Positions 51,479-63,737 of a stretch of 64,000 bases of DNA are shown here, one piece after another; position 1 is the stretch's first letter, and each line of letters opens with the position of its first letter. The notes under the pieces are model-generated. The model was not told the DNA's origin, did not search any database, and saw nothing but the letters and a program-made list of their open reading frames with translations. This stretch comes from Fratercula arctica (taxonomy: Eukaryota > Chordata > Aves > Charadriiformes > Alcidae), in NCBI GenBank assembly GCA_947846985.1, contig CANTUZ010000011.1, positions 13,628,096-13,692,095 of the forward strand. The letters run 5' to 3'. The position numbers and the translations under genes are program-made.

Positions 51479-51722
51479 AAACTGAAAGAGGGTAGGTTTA
51501 GACTGGACAGAATGAAGAAATATTCTACAAGGGGGTGGTGAGCCCCTGGCCCAGGCTGCCCAGAGAAGCTGTGGCTGCCACATCCCTGAAGGTGTTCAAG
51601 GCCAGGTTGGACGGGGCTTGGAGCAACCTGGTCTGGTGGGAGGTGCCCCTACCCAGGGCAGGGGGTGGCACTGGATGATCTTCAAAGGTCCCTTCCAACC
51701 CAAACCATTCTGTGATTCAATG
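51479..51722 (+). mobile_element. CR1 3' fragment, sense
   Basis: Starts near AACTGAAAGAGGGTAGGTTT and carries GAGCCCCTGGCCCAGGCTGC, GTGTTCAAGGCCAGGTTGGA and GGGGGTGGCACTGGATGATC. It ends CCATTCTGTGATTCAATGAC. The 3' half closely resembles the tails of the copies at 2930-3712 and 56624-56772. Confidence 0.9.
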
Positions 51723-52127
51723 ACTAACTCGGGGGACCAGCCAATTGAACATGCTTTATGCAAGTTTCCAAAGCAGCGAGGAAACCAGGCCAACTGCAGC
51801 GTGCAAGGAGGCACTCGCTCTTCTCCCTTAGCAGCACGTGAAACCTTCCCTGGAATAAAACTCAGGTCACGTATGACTTCAGGCATTCAAACCAAGACAA
51901 CCTACCCTTGGATGCACAATGGCAGCTGCTCTTATAGAAACACACGTTATGCCTGTCACAACACCTCTTGGGGATGAAGACCTGCACTATGCAGGAGCTC
52001 CCCAGTGGCAAAAGGATGCCATGCACAGCACCATTTTTAAAACCGCTCTTAGGTATTTTCCCCATTTTTAAGGTAAACTGCAGTGCTCTGGCAGGCAGGT
52101 GCTAAAGGCAGGTTGCTCTTTTTTACC

Positions 52128-52554
52128 AAGATGACTAGGGGACTGAAACACCTCTTATGAAGAAAGGTTGAAGGATTTGGGTCTTTTCAGTCTGGAAAAA
52201 AGATAGCTGAGGGGGGATCTTATCAATGCTTGTAAATACTTAAAGGATGGGTGTCAGGAGGATGGGGCCAGGCTCTTTTCAGGGGTGCCCAGGGACAGGA
52301 CAAGGGGTAACGGGCACAAACTTGACCATGGTAAGTTCCACCTAAACATGAGGAGGAACTTCTTTCCTGTGAGGGAGGCAGAGCCCTGGCACAGGCTGCC
52401 CAGAGAGGTGGTGGAATCTCCTTCTCTGGAGACATTCCAAACCCACCTGGACGCATTCCTGTGCAACCTGCTCTGGGTGACCCTGCTCTGGCAGAGGGCT
52501 GGACTAGATGATCTCCAGAGATCCCTTCCAACCCCTGCCATTCTGTGATTCTGT
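52128..52554 (+). mobile_element. CR1 LINE fragment, sense
   Basis: Begins AAGATGACTAGGGGACTGAA (ORF2 motif KMTRGL) and passes through the codons for [39 protein letters not shown] and [12 protein letters not shown]. It ends GATCCCTTCCAACCCCTGCC and ATTCTGTGATTCTGT. About 427 bp. This is the other main CR1 3' UTR type in the window (TCTGGCAGAGGGCTGGACTA). Confidence 0.92.
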
Positions 52555-53218
52555 AAAGTATTGGTTTAGGGCTGTTTTTAATGCCTTTCAGCCTCCTAGG
52601 TCTGACCCACCTGAACTCCTACCTCCTTGGAGTCAGCCAAGCAACTTTATTGGAAATATTTTACAGCCTTGCCTTCTGCGGGGGTCCGTGACGGAGCCCC
52701 CCAGGCAGGGAACGCGCAGCGGGTTCCTCTACCAGCAGCACTGCAGGCGGGCAACCATCCACCCCAGCCCCGCAGGCTGTGTCATGCCACCACTCGAGGA
52801 CAGACCGCACTACAGTCAGAAGCTGGAAACACTAACAGATTTTCCCTTCAAAACTACCAGTGTCATAAATCCATGGTGATGCTGGAGGGTTTTTGGAGTC
52901 TACTCTCTTGAAGTCCTTATGGCAGCAGCTCCAGCACTGTGCTGTGCAATCTTCTCCTGACACCAGTAAAGCAGTTCACATGTTTTTCCTACCTTTCAGA
53001 TAACCACCACAGCCAACCGACCTGTTCAGAAAGGAGTCACTGATTATTTGGTGCTCAGCTTACGGCAGCCTCAGAGCCTGTCCACTGCTGCAATGAGAAA
53101 CAACAGATTCCCTTCCATAAGGCCCCATTTGTCATCAGTTTGCTTCAGGGGCTACCTAACATCAGAGTCAGCTGCTGAGCTCTGGACATTATTTTGCAGA
53201 ACCCTCTGAAGACAAACC

Positions 53219-53235
53219 TTTTTTTTTTTTTTTTT
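53219..53235. repeat. T17 tract
   Basis: Seventeen consecutive T between AGACAAACC and CCTCAAACATC. Confidence 0.95.
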
Positions 53236-54850
53236 CCTCAAACATCATTTATTGAGGATTTTTTGCTTTGTAGCAGATTTCAACCCCTCCAACGCACCTG
53301 GACTGTCTATGCCTGACAGAAGATCCCAGCACCAGATGAAAAGCACTTGCTGGGGAACTAACTAAAACCCTGCCGAAGCTTTTACAGTCTTCTTAACATG
53401 CCAGGCAACTGGGAATTGGCAAAAAGACTGACACAAAAATAAGCCACTGTCCTCAATAAATATTAATCAACCTCCTTAAGCAGCCAAGGTTCGTATAAGA
53501 CATCACATGCCAGCTGTTCCCAGCAGCAAGTCCTGCCTCCATCTCAGTCTCACCTACAGACCCGTTACCGCAGCTCCGCCAGCCAGGCCCCAGCAGAGAC
53601 CGCACACCCTGGCACACACTGCTCTTCTACCTCTTTTCACATCTCTGTCGCTGTCGTCTTGGGGATTTACCAGGAAGGTCTGCAAGTCTAACTCCAGTCC
53701 TGCCACACAGCTCTAGTTTGCAAAAGAGATTTGTGATTCCTGCTTCAAAAATCAACTTTCCTAAAGATTTGTATATCCTGTGCCAATAGAAAATTGTATT
53801 AAAAAAAAAAAGTACACATTTCCCAGCCCTGTCGTAGGGGAGCAATTCTGACAGACAGGCTCACTCTGTGCTGTAACACCAGAGCATACGTCCCTCTCAG
53901 CTCTCCCAAGACAGAAAAGCATCAGTCTGTGAAAAACTATGGACAACAACAGATTTTCTATATACAGTATCTCAGAAGAAATGTGTGAACAGGGGTCACC
54001 AAGTATACCCAGATAAAACCCAAAGACACCAACTGTTTAAAAAACATTAATAACTGAATCTCCAGATATTAGAACTGCTATAACAAATATGCATATTGAG
54101 TATAAATAGAAAAAAAATCTAAATGCAAATTGAAAGAAATGCAAAGTCATACAATTTCTACAATCCAGATTAAAAAGAACAAGGTTGGAGGGGGAAGCAG
54201 AAACTTGGTTTCTAATAAATCTCTTGCCTTCCGCAGAGGGTACTCTGAGTGGGTGCCTGAGCCATGCACAGCCGAAGCCAGCGACAGAAAACAGAGATGA
54301 ATCCTACCGAGCTCCCCAAGTCCCTGGGACAACATCTCAGACCTCTCTGCCTGCTCTCACCTCCCAGGAAGAAGCAGGACCGGAGGCAGCCCCTGCGAGG
54401 ACCCGGTGCCCATGCTGTCTGCTCTTCTGATAGAAATCAGGTATTCCCCTGTAAGCTGATGATCCCCCTCGCTGACACATAAAAGGATGTAAGCGGCCAG
54501 GTCTTTGCTCAGCAGATGTTTTAACAAGTGCAAATCAAACTGCCAAATCCCACCTGACTCGTGGTTTTTTAGCAATTTAGGAGGCAGCAAGTCCCCGGTG
54601 CTCCATACACTGCATCTACACTTAGTATGACGGTGTGGTCACAGAGCGCTGCTCTTCTCTTACAGGTAACACTGAAGGTATAAAGCCACCTCAGCAATTA
54701 GTGACCTTTTAAAAGCCTTAATTGAGCTTTTACTTCACTAGCACTGGGAAAAATGGAGGCTCTCTTAGGAGCAGGACTGCCGCAACTGGTTAGTTGGAAG
54801 AAAAAGCAAATCCCCAGTACCAAGATTGATGAAAAAAGCATGGTAATACT

Positions 54851-54866
54851 AAAAAAAAAAAAAAAA
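54851..54866. repeat. A16 tract
   Basis: Sixteen consecutive A after GGTAATACT. Confidence 0.95.
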
Positions 54867-55706
54867 GGAAGTATAGCTTGTTTTGTGCCTTTTCACAGAA
54901 GTTCATCTGAAAGCCTGAAGCAAGACAGCCATTCACAGAAAGTCAAAGCAGCGTATCACCGTTAAGAATCACATTCTATGTTTCAATATTAACTCTAAAA
55001 TGATCAATAAAATGACTTTTTTAGGTTAAACTTTAGACTGCATTGCTTTGGATATAGAGCAATCCCATCATGTCGGGATCCATATTTTATAAACCAATCC
55101 CGAGAGAGAGCATGTCCCAACAGAGCAGCAAGGGAGCAGCACGGGGACCCACAGGCACCAAGGAGATGAGGGTACCGGCAGGAGTGCTCGTCTCCTCCAG
55201 CTGTTTGGGCACTTCTTGCTAATTGTTATAAAAAGCCTACTTGAACAGAACAGCTCTGTCAGGAGAGTTTGGTAGTAACATGGTTGTTTTGTTCCCAGAA
55301 AGTTGAAGGTTTGCATTAAACCTGCTCATATGAAGTAGTGTTTTAAACTATTCAGTCCAGCTGCACATGCCCAGGCCATTTCCAGCTCTCCAGCACAGCC
55401 ACCGCAGCCAGACATCAGACCTGGCACAGCAAGCGGCAGCACCCACCTGCAGCCACCACGCCTGGCTGGCATGGGGGTGCGTACCATGACTTACTGTAAT
55501 ACCCCAAGGCGGGTGCTGCCAAGGACAGTCCACACCGGGCAAGTGGCACTGCCCGCCCTGCCTCTCCGCCCAGAGCTGCATCCCCTCCACAGCAAGCCCA
55601 GGGTGACACCAGGAGTAATGTCACTTCAGATCTGGGTACGGATCCATTGCTTGATATGAGGGACAGACCATGGCAAAGCTCCAGCTGCCTCAGCAGGGAA
55701 GATGAC

Positions 55707-56300
55707 TGTCCTGGTTTGAGCGACACAGGACTAACTTCCCTTCTAATGCTTAGGAGAACTGCACTTTTGGAAGACTCTAGTGTCTGAATTTGTGAGAATA
55801 TTTACTTTCTAGCCAGCTCTGGCATGTGGGTTTCAAGGTCTCAGTGTTGAGGATGAGGATGATCGAGACCTGGGCGTTTGACCCAAGCTGCCAACAGGAT
55901 TATTTCATACACGAACATCACATTCAATATAAATTAGAAACTTTGCTGAGAAGTTCTCTCTCGCCCTTGATGGCTGCCATCCTGAGAACTCCTCGCCCTG
56001 GTGCCGGAGCCCTGAGCCCTTCCCTCCTCCCACAGCCGCAGCACTCGCAGCATCCCATGTTTGCTGTCCCGGCTGGGAGTGCATGGCTTCTGCTGATGGA
56101 ATGGGTTGGCTATTATCCCTGGATATTTTATATTGGTATCGGGATCGATACTGGTTCTTTATTCTTCTTGTTAATTATTTAGTCTTACCCTATTTAATCT
56201 ATTTACATCTCAGCCATCATGTTTCCTTGTTTTCCCTGGTTCCCCTTCCTGGGTGCGGAGGGGATCATCGGGTGATAGAATAATTGTCTAAACGACAACA
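55707..56300 (+). mobile_element. Solo LTR of a second avian endogenous retrovirus family
   Basis: Starts TGTCCTGGTTTGAGCGACAC and ends GTCTAAACGACAACA, about 594 bp with TG...CA ends. Internal text GAGGATGATCGAGACCTGGG, ATTATTTCATACACGAACAT and TATTATCCCTGGATATTTTA is a bird LTR type I recognise. AATATAAATTAG near 55930 is a plausible TATA region. No internal retroviral genes are present. The flanks (GATGAC on the left, AATTGT on the right) do not match, so a target duplication is not visible. Confidence 0.85.
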
Positions 56301-56623
56301 AATTGTTATGGGTTTTCTGCATAACAACGACCCACCAAGACTCCTAAGAGCCACATGCGACCTAGCAGGCTGTGGTGGTGCAGGCACTAAAGAGCGTGCA
56401 CGGGGAATTAGCACCGTGGCGCTCTTGGGAAGCCACAGGCTGCTGCTTCTGACCATGTTACCTTTGAAGCTGACAAATTAAGGGCAGGGGAAAGCCAGCA
56501 TTGCCCAAGGGATCTGACACCACACCAGCCATGGGAAGTACAGGGCTCTCTGCAACCATGTGCCAAGCACCCAGAGCAGAGCCTGCAAGTGGCATCTCCC
56601 TCAGGCACAGTGGCCACCCAAGG

Positions 56624-56772
56624 ATGCCCCATCCCTGGAGGTGTTCAAGGCCAGGCTGGATGGAGCTTGGAGCAGCCTGGTCTAGTGGGAGGTGTCCCTG
56701 CCCAGGGCAGGGGGTGGAACAAGATGATCTTTAAGGTCCCTTCTAACCCAAACCATTCTATGATTCTGTGAT
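56624..56772 (+). mobile_element. CR1 3' end remnant, sense
   Basis: TGCCCCATCCCTGGAGGTGT through GGGGGTGGAACAAGATGATC to CCATTCTATGATTCTGTGAT: the last 149 bp of a CR1. It is followed 175 bp later by an antisense CR1 3' end, so the two form an inverted repeat. Confidence 0.9.
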
Positions 56773-56947
56773 GGGCAGCAGGTGTCCAGCCAGCATCAGA
56801 GCTGAGACCAGCCCTGGCCCTCTCCACCACCGCTGACCAAGACGATGGAGATGGGTACTCCCTCTGACTTCTTCCAGGATGTTTACATCGGAACCATCTG
56901 TCACCCCAGAACCAGTATGAGCCACGTTAAGTCTGCACAACACATTA

Positions 56948-57507
56948 TCATAGAATCATAGAATGTGTTGGGTTGGAAGGGACCTCTAAAGGCCATCTAG
57001 TCCAACCCCCCTGCAGTCAGCAGGGACATCTTCAACTAGATCAGGTTGCTCAGGGCCTCATCAAGCCTGGCCTTGAATGTCTCCAGGGATGGGGCCTCCA
57101 CCACCTCTCTGGGCAACCTGGGCCAGTGTCTCACCACCCTCAGCGTAAAGAACTTCTTCCTGATGTCTGATCTAAACCTGCCCTGCTCTAGTTTAAACCA
57201 TTGCCCCTTGTCCTATTGCTACATGCCCTTGCAAACAGCCCCTCCCCAGCTTTCCTGTAGGCCACCTTCAGGGACTGGAAGGGGCTCTAAGGTCTCCCCG
57301 GAGCCTTCTCTTCTCCAGGCTGAACAACCACAACTCTCTCAACCTGTCCTCACAGCAGAGGGGCTCCAACCCTTTGATCATTTTCATGGCCCTCCACTAG
57401 CCCCGCTCCAACAGGTCCATGTCCTTCTTGTGCTGAGGGCTCCAGAGCCAGACGCAGTACTCCAGGTGGGGTCTCACCAGAGCAGAGTAGAGGGGGAGAA
57501 TCACCTC
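56948..57507 (-). mobile_element. CR1 LINE fragment, antisense, with extended 3' tail
   Basis: TCATAGAATCATAGAATGTG start, then the whole CR1 3' UTR and the end of ORF2 in reverse (GGCTCTAAGGTCTCCCCGGA; ATGTCCTTCTTGTGCTGAGG), stopping at GAGGGGGAGAATCACCTC. About 560 bp and the longest single CR1 piece in intron 1. It shares its subfamily and the extra outer bases ACAACACATTAT with the copy at 46371. Confidence 0.92.
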
Positions 57508-58470
57508 TCATTATGGCCATATGGGATGTCAGCTATACACAGTACCACAGCAAACATGATCTCTGCTGCCTCCACACCCTCGCCTCATCATATGGCGAGT
57601 AAAGCTATAAAGGCACCCAAAGAGAGGGGACCTGGCTGAAGCTTCCCCAGTACTGCTCAGAAGTGCCTAGAGACAGATTCTGAACTTCAGCGCATCAACA
57701 GCATGGCACGCCCACACGCCAAGCACACAGCAAAAAGAGCACAAGCACATCACCGCCTGCTGGCCACCAGAATAAGAAACATCATCCACCAGGGAGGAAG
57801 GTCTGCACTCATCATCCAGCCTAAGGGCTTGACCCAGGCGACCATTCTAGCTCTCAGAAACCATCCTCTGTGCTGCAGGCACATTTCAATTTAATGTAAC
57901 CTCCGATACAAAAAATATGGGACATTTTTGACTCTGAGTAAGGAGTGAGAAGTGCACAAAAACTATGTAATCCAACACCATGGAGACAAAAAAAAACCCA
58001 AACCAAAAAATCCAACCTTGCTGTCTCCCCCCACGGGTCCCAGCCAGCAGCATGACTGCCAGCTCTGGACTTCACCATGAGTCTCACAAGACCTGGTGTC
58101 CCCTCACATCAGCAGCTACAATTTACACAATCTCCTGAAACAGACTTAATTTGTGGGTTTTTTTCAATTGGTTCTCTCTACAAGAGCATACCAAAATTGA
58201 AAAATAACGAGCAAGCTGCCACAGCAGGCTGGCAATATGTTCAGAGGGCAATAATCAAGCAAGAACCGTAACTGAAATTAGCCATAGAAGTCTACTAATG
58301 CCAATTTAAAGGCTCTGAAATCTTATTAAAAATACTGATATAAATCGATTAATGAAAATAAGAAATGCATCAGTTAATCACGTGATGGGTAGGAAAGCCC
58401 CTCCTTTCTGATCATCTCCTTACTTTTCTTTTAGATCGTGTTAGTATAAGCTATTATGCCAGACACGATT

Positions 58471-58472
<2 letters not shown>

Positions 58473-58504
<32 letters not shown>
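58473..58504. repeat. G32 homopolymer
   Basis: Thirty-two consecutive G on the plus strand, flanked by ACACGATTTT and CTCATTCTTT. It would be a C tract in the MAP2K4 pre-mRNA. It may be real or an assembly/sequencing artefact. Confidence 0.9.
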
Positions 58505-61500
58505 CTCATTCTTTCAAAGTCACAGAACTAGGGGCAAAGAGAAAGTTTCTCTAAAGAAATAAGCACCGTAGAGTCTCTCAACAAAAGTCCCCAAGGCCGC
58601 TAGATTTTGAAAGTCCTTGGAAAAAAGCTCTACTGCTGTGCGGAGGACAGGCAGGTCTTCAGTACGGAAGGAGCCTGGGAGTCTGCCCAGCTAATCCCCA
58701 CGGTCTCACTCTGGGTAACAGAAAACTGTTGCAAAAATATCAGCCAGTAGCCCCAACACAGATCCAGCTATCTTCTTCCCTTGCCCTTGTCCCCATTAAC
58801 TCATTCTCCCTCGAAGCTCCCCAAAAAATGAACTCATGCACCAATTCTGCATACAAAATCTGACTGTCCCACACAAAAACACCAAAAGGTCCTCCTGGCT
58901 CTCACGAGGTGTCAGAGCGCCACAAATGAAAGTCTTCCACCTTCACAGCCATCTGCGCAACAGCTTATGGCCAGTGCCAATGCTGCTCGCCATCTGCCTT
59001 ACACCTCACCCCAGAGAAAACTGACATGCAATGCCTTGGATTAAGATGCCGCGATTTCTCCACTACAGCAGAACTCACGATTTTTTGCTGAGAAGGTGGG
59101 AGTTGCTCGGTGCCGCCCTTGTATCAGCCATGCAACGCTCATCTCTGCCGCGGCCGATCCCCAGCCTGGGGCTGCTTCTGGTGCTGCTGCCCAGGGGAAT
59201 GGGGAAGCAGAAGGCATCAGCCTGGTCCTGCTGCCCACGTTTTGCACCCTGTGCGAGGCCGTCGGTAAACTCAAGATTCAAAGTGAACTCCAAAGTCACC
59301 ACAAATAACCTCCCACCAGCGGGCACAGAGCATCCGTTTCCTGGAAAGGGTAGCAGAGGCTGGTTCCTTGCCTAGCCCAAGGCATGCCAGGGCAGGAATG
59401 CCATCCCGCCCTGAAACACCTCCAAGAAACAGGCCTTACAGAGAGAGTAGCAGCATGCATGTTGTAAGTGACAGATCAACAGCTAAACAGTGTCGTGAAA
59501 TCACCGCAGCCTGGCAATTGAAAGAACATCTCCAGCTAATGACTGAAATTGTCTTCTGGAAAGCAGAGTCCAAACTGTTTTTAAAAAGGAGCTCGATACG
59601 CTTACTTGTGAGGTAGAAAGGGGTAACTACTGGACATAAAATATTAAACTTGTGCTAGGATTTCTTGGGCTTGCCAGTAGCGCTAAGGGGGGAGTGAAGG
59701 GCTTACGGTAGGAGCTGGGCTCCAGTCGATTGCATAGAGCGAGTGCAGTGTCTGCACACACGGCGAGGAGCGCCAGACAGAATTCTCTCACTGCGTCTCC
59801 ATTCCATGATTATTTTAATTTTATTTTTAAAGATATTTTCAAGGGATTTTGTCTTTGAGTTGTAGCATGGACCAGAGCATATCAAACTCATAATCTCCTA
59901 AAACAACCGCCACACTTGGGACAGAGGGAACTTTTCCTCTAGCACATACTGGCACCTTGCTCCTCTGAAGCACTGGGCAAAATTACTTCACAGGATCACT
60001 TGCAAGTTCTGTTCACAATTACCACTTCTGCAACATCCAAAGTACCTGAACAGCCTCTTCCTCCAGCACATCACAGTGGCAGCTTACAGACTTTAACTAT
60101 GGGTAGAAATTTGGAAGAAACTATTGCTGTGAGACTGCTGCAATAACCTGCAGTGAACGGGGACACTCGGCTTAGTCATCTGTGGACCTCTCCGGATGTA
60201 ACACTGGCCAAGAGTCGCTTGTTCTCCCGGCACATGAGTCAATGACTGTTCCTGCCAGGCAACAAAGCAGCAGCAGTTCCCACCAGCTTGGGCAAAGACG
60301 ACCCAACCTTCACCTTAACCAGCTCAGTTGCCACGGAGCAACCAATACTGGTTGCTAAACACACACCTCTTGAACGCGATGCCTGAAGGGACAGCAAGAT
60401 TTTGACCCCAGTATTATTACATCCGCAGTTTGGCACATTGCTCCACAGTGTGGACAATCAACCAGTTGAAGAACATCGCCACAGAGCATTCATTGTGTTT
60501 GGTTTGTGTCTCAAAGACCCGTGACATGCCAGCACAGGATTACTCCGAGGACATGAACGCTGGGCAGTCAAAGCTTCGCTGCCAAAGAAGTCAGAGTATT
60601 AATCAGCTTTGAGAGGGAAACCCAACACAAACCTTCCCAGAAAGCTTCTATTTACTAAATGGAAATAGCACCGTGGACAAGCGGCTCCTGGACTCCATCC
60701 CAGGTGCTGTGAGCAGCACAGTGCCCTGGCACGAGGCAGGGTGCAGCTCAGACCTTTGGCAGCTCAGCGATGAAGCAGGTTCCCTCTTGCCAGTTCAGTT
60801 ATGGGCTCCCGTTCAAGTCAGTCGTGACTAAGACCCATCTATATTAAAGCAAATGACCAGCCCCAGAAACACTTCATGTCTTCACTGAAATAAACCCTGC
60901 ATTCACACATTCTTCATTTACAGTTTATTTTTGTAGGGCAGGAAAAAAAGCAGCCGTACTGACAGATCAGACTTGGAATTTGCAGTTCGAGTCACAGAAG
61001 ATCCCAAATCAGGCCCCTGATGGGGAAACCATCTGAACCCTCTATACTTGCCCTGGAGACACTCGTGGGCCAGATACCAGCTCCCACCACTCCTGTCTGA
61101 ACCTTTGCCACTTCAGTGCTTGCCGAAAGGATGCTTCTCCCGTTTGCTCTGCTGTGTTCCTCATCGGCAGGATCCGCAGGGATGAAGCCACTGGAACAGG
61201 CCAGAGAGTAAATTCTTGTTCTCAGCCCCAAGGATGTCTAGCACTGATGCACAGTGGCAAAGCTTAACCTGCAGGAAACGTATTTGGCCACAACTCTGGT
61301 ATAACAAGCTGGGCAGATAAATTCCAGGATGTTACTCCAACTCTTCTCAAAAATAAATAGTTAGAAACATATTTTAAAATAGATTTTGCATTTCCAGGAG
61401 AAGGCTGGCAAGCTCGTTCAGATATTCAATGACGTGTGCCCCCAGTGCAGCAAGAACTCAACTGCCAAGCTGCTGCCTAAAGCAGCGCGTCTCCAGACCT

Positions 61501-63525
61501 TTTCACCCAACCCCTTCTTCTTCCGATAAACATCCCAGCTCTTTCACAACTCCTTTGCATAAACTTGCATACACACTTACACCATACAGTCATCCTTTCC
61601 AGTCACAACAGTTGGGCTACATCAGATCAGAAAGGAGAGACCTGACCTCTACTTTTCCACAAATCAGTAAGGAAATCAGCTTTCAAAGCAGACATCCAAA
61701 CACCCCAGTTTACACATGCTGACTGTTCCTGCTACCCCAAGGCATGAAGTACCTCGAAGAAAGGACAAAACTCCCATGTCTACCCTCGGCTCTGGGCCAC
61801 CAGTCTTGGCCAGCCCTACACGAAGAGGTTCTGATCATCCTCCCCGTTCCTGCCCTCCGCCATCCAGGTTTCTGAGCGGAGCTGGAGGAAAAAAGAGGAT
61901 AACAAAGATAGGGCGAGGTTTCCAGTGTTTGACATGAGACCAGGTCCTGAACTGACACCGTTCAGAAGGGGAACTGGTCTTTACAGGAAAACTCAGACAC
62001 AGTCCCATCACTCCCCAGAAGGGATTTCCAAACGCAATGCTTTTATCTTAGTCCATAACCCCTCCCAGGTCAAAGCAACACAGCCGTGTGTTTTTAAAAG
62101 GAAACTGTTTTATCTCTGTCCACAAACCTCTTCAAAGTACAAGCACTTTGCTCTCTGGTCCAAAAGCAAAGTGATGGCTAATTCAGTTCAGAGAACCGCT
62201 TCCAGAGAATTAGGTCCAAAGCAAACCATAAAACCCTTTTGAACCACAGAAAAAAATAAACCTAGAGAAAAGCTGATAACAGGACCGACTCCCTTTCGGC
62301 TCAGCTCTGTTTGCTCCCAACAGCTGTCCTCCTTACGCCACAGGGCATCTCCTGAAGCACCTCAGAAAGATCAGATAAATTATTCAAAACACAGGCTAAT
62401 TCCTGGCACTTGGACTCTTTGTTCGCTCCAAGATCAGCACAAGCCGTCTGCTTCCTGGAGGGCTTGCTCTGCCTCCAGTAAAGGGCAAACACAAAGGCTT
62501 CAATTTGCAGAAGAGGAAATCAATTTAGCAGCTAATAAATACACAATTTGTGCAATATACATACTCTCCCTCTCCCTTGATGCTCATACAAAAGTTAATG
62601 GGCCGTACTCTGCTAAGCACAGTTATTGCACGCATTCACGTGAACAGCAGCTTAGCTCGCTGGAGAGCAGAGCTGGGAGGGAGTTGGGGAGCGGATGCTT
62701 GGCAACCCCATGTTGTATTTCCTCACAAACAGCAATAGCAGAGATCCCTCCACAGAGGGCTACAGCCTGAGGAGTCAAGGTCACACGTTTTGGAAGATGC
62801 TCTGCAGCATCACATGACGGTCTTGATGCAGATCCAGGCCAAGGATCTCTCAGACGCCCTGCACAGGGTCTGTGCAAGCATCTCCACAAGGACTTTTGCT
62901 TACCGATGGCCTGGTCTCCTCTCAAAAATTCACAGACTCTGCACACAGGAACTTAAATAAACCTGTAACATCTGATAAAAGTCATGCTCGCACCTTTCCA
63001 CCTAACCACAGGGAGGCACAAACACACTGCAGCCGCGCAAACCACAGAACTTATCCTGAAGCAACGGCAGCCTAAATAGACCAAGAAACACACATCATGG
63101 GTATCTTCAAGATCTAAAGCCTCTCCTCAAATGAAAAAAAATCTCAGTAAGATTGCAGATGCCCATATGAGACAGCTTAACATAATTTCAAATGAAGTGA
63201 AAAGTTTAAAGCTAAAGTCAGCAATGCAGCCTGTCCGGAATACTGACTCCTGAACGCAGACGCTCGGGCAACACAAAGCTCTGCCGAAGCACACTCAAAC
63301 GCTGGAGCAGAGCAAGTTTTCGATTCTCCCTTCCCTCCTTATTGCCATTTCCAAATGTATTTGGCTGCCAAAGTTTATGGGTCTTCTTTTACATCCTTTG
63401 GTTTAAAATGAGTCCCTCCTGTCCTCTGGGTGCTGTAAGTTTACCGTATTAAATCACATGAATTAGTCCAAGTCCGCCCCACTGCACATCTCCCTGCAGT
63501 CTATCCTTTCCTTCAAGTGCCTCAG

Positions 63526-63540
63526 AAAAAAAAAAAAAAA
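63526..63540. repeat. A15 tract
   Basis: Fifteen consecutive A after GTGCCTCAG. Confidence 0.95.
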
Positions 63541-63718
63541 GAGGTAAAAACACTGTGATTAAAGGCAGGCAAGAAGCTAATTAGCTCCAATATTGTGCTT
63601 TTGTAAATCATAAGTTATCATACACCAGAGCACTGATTTCTTATACTTGCAGCTGGCCAGTGCAATACAACTGTGGAAGTTTGCTTATCCCTGACAAGCA
63701 AAACCACACACACACAGG

Positions 63719-63737
63719 AAAAAAAAAAAAAAAAAAA
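63719..63737. repeat. A19 tract next to a short CA repeat
   Basis: CCACACACACACAGG followed by A19. Confidence 0.95.
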
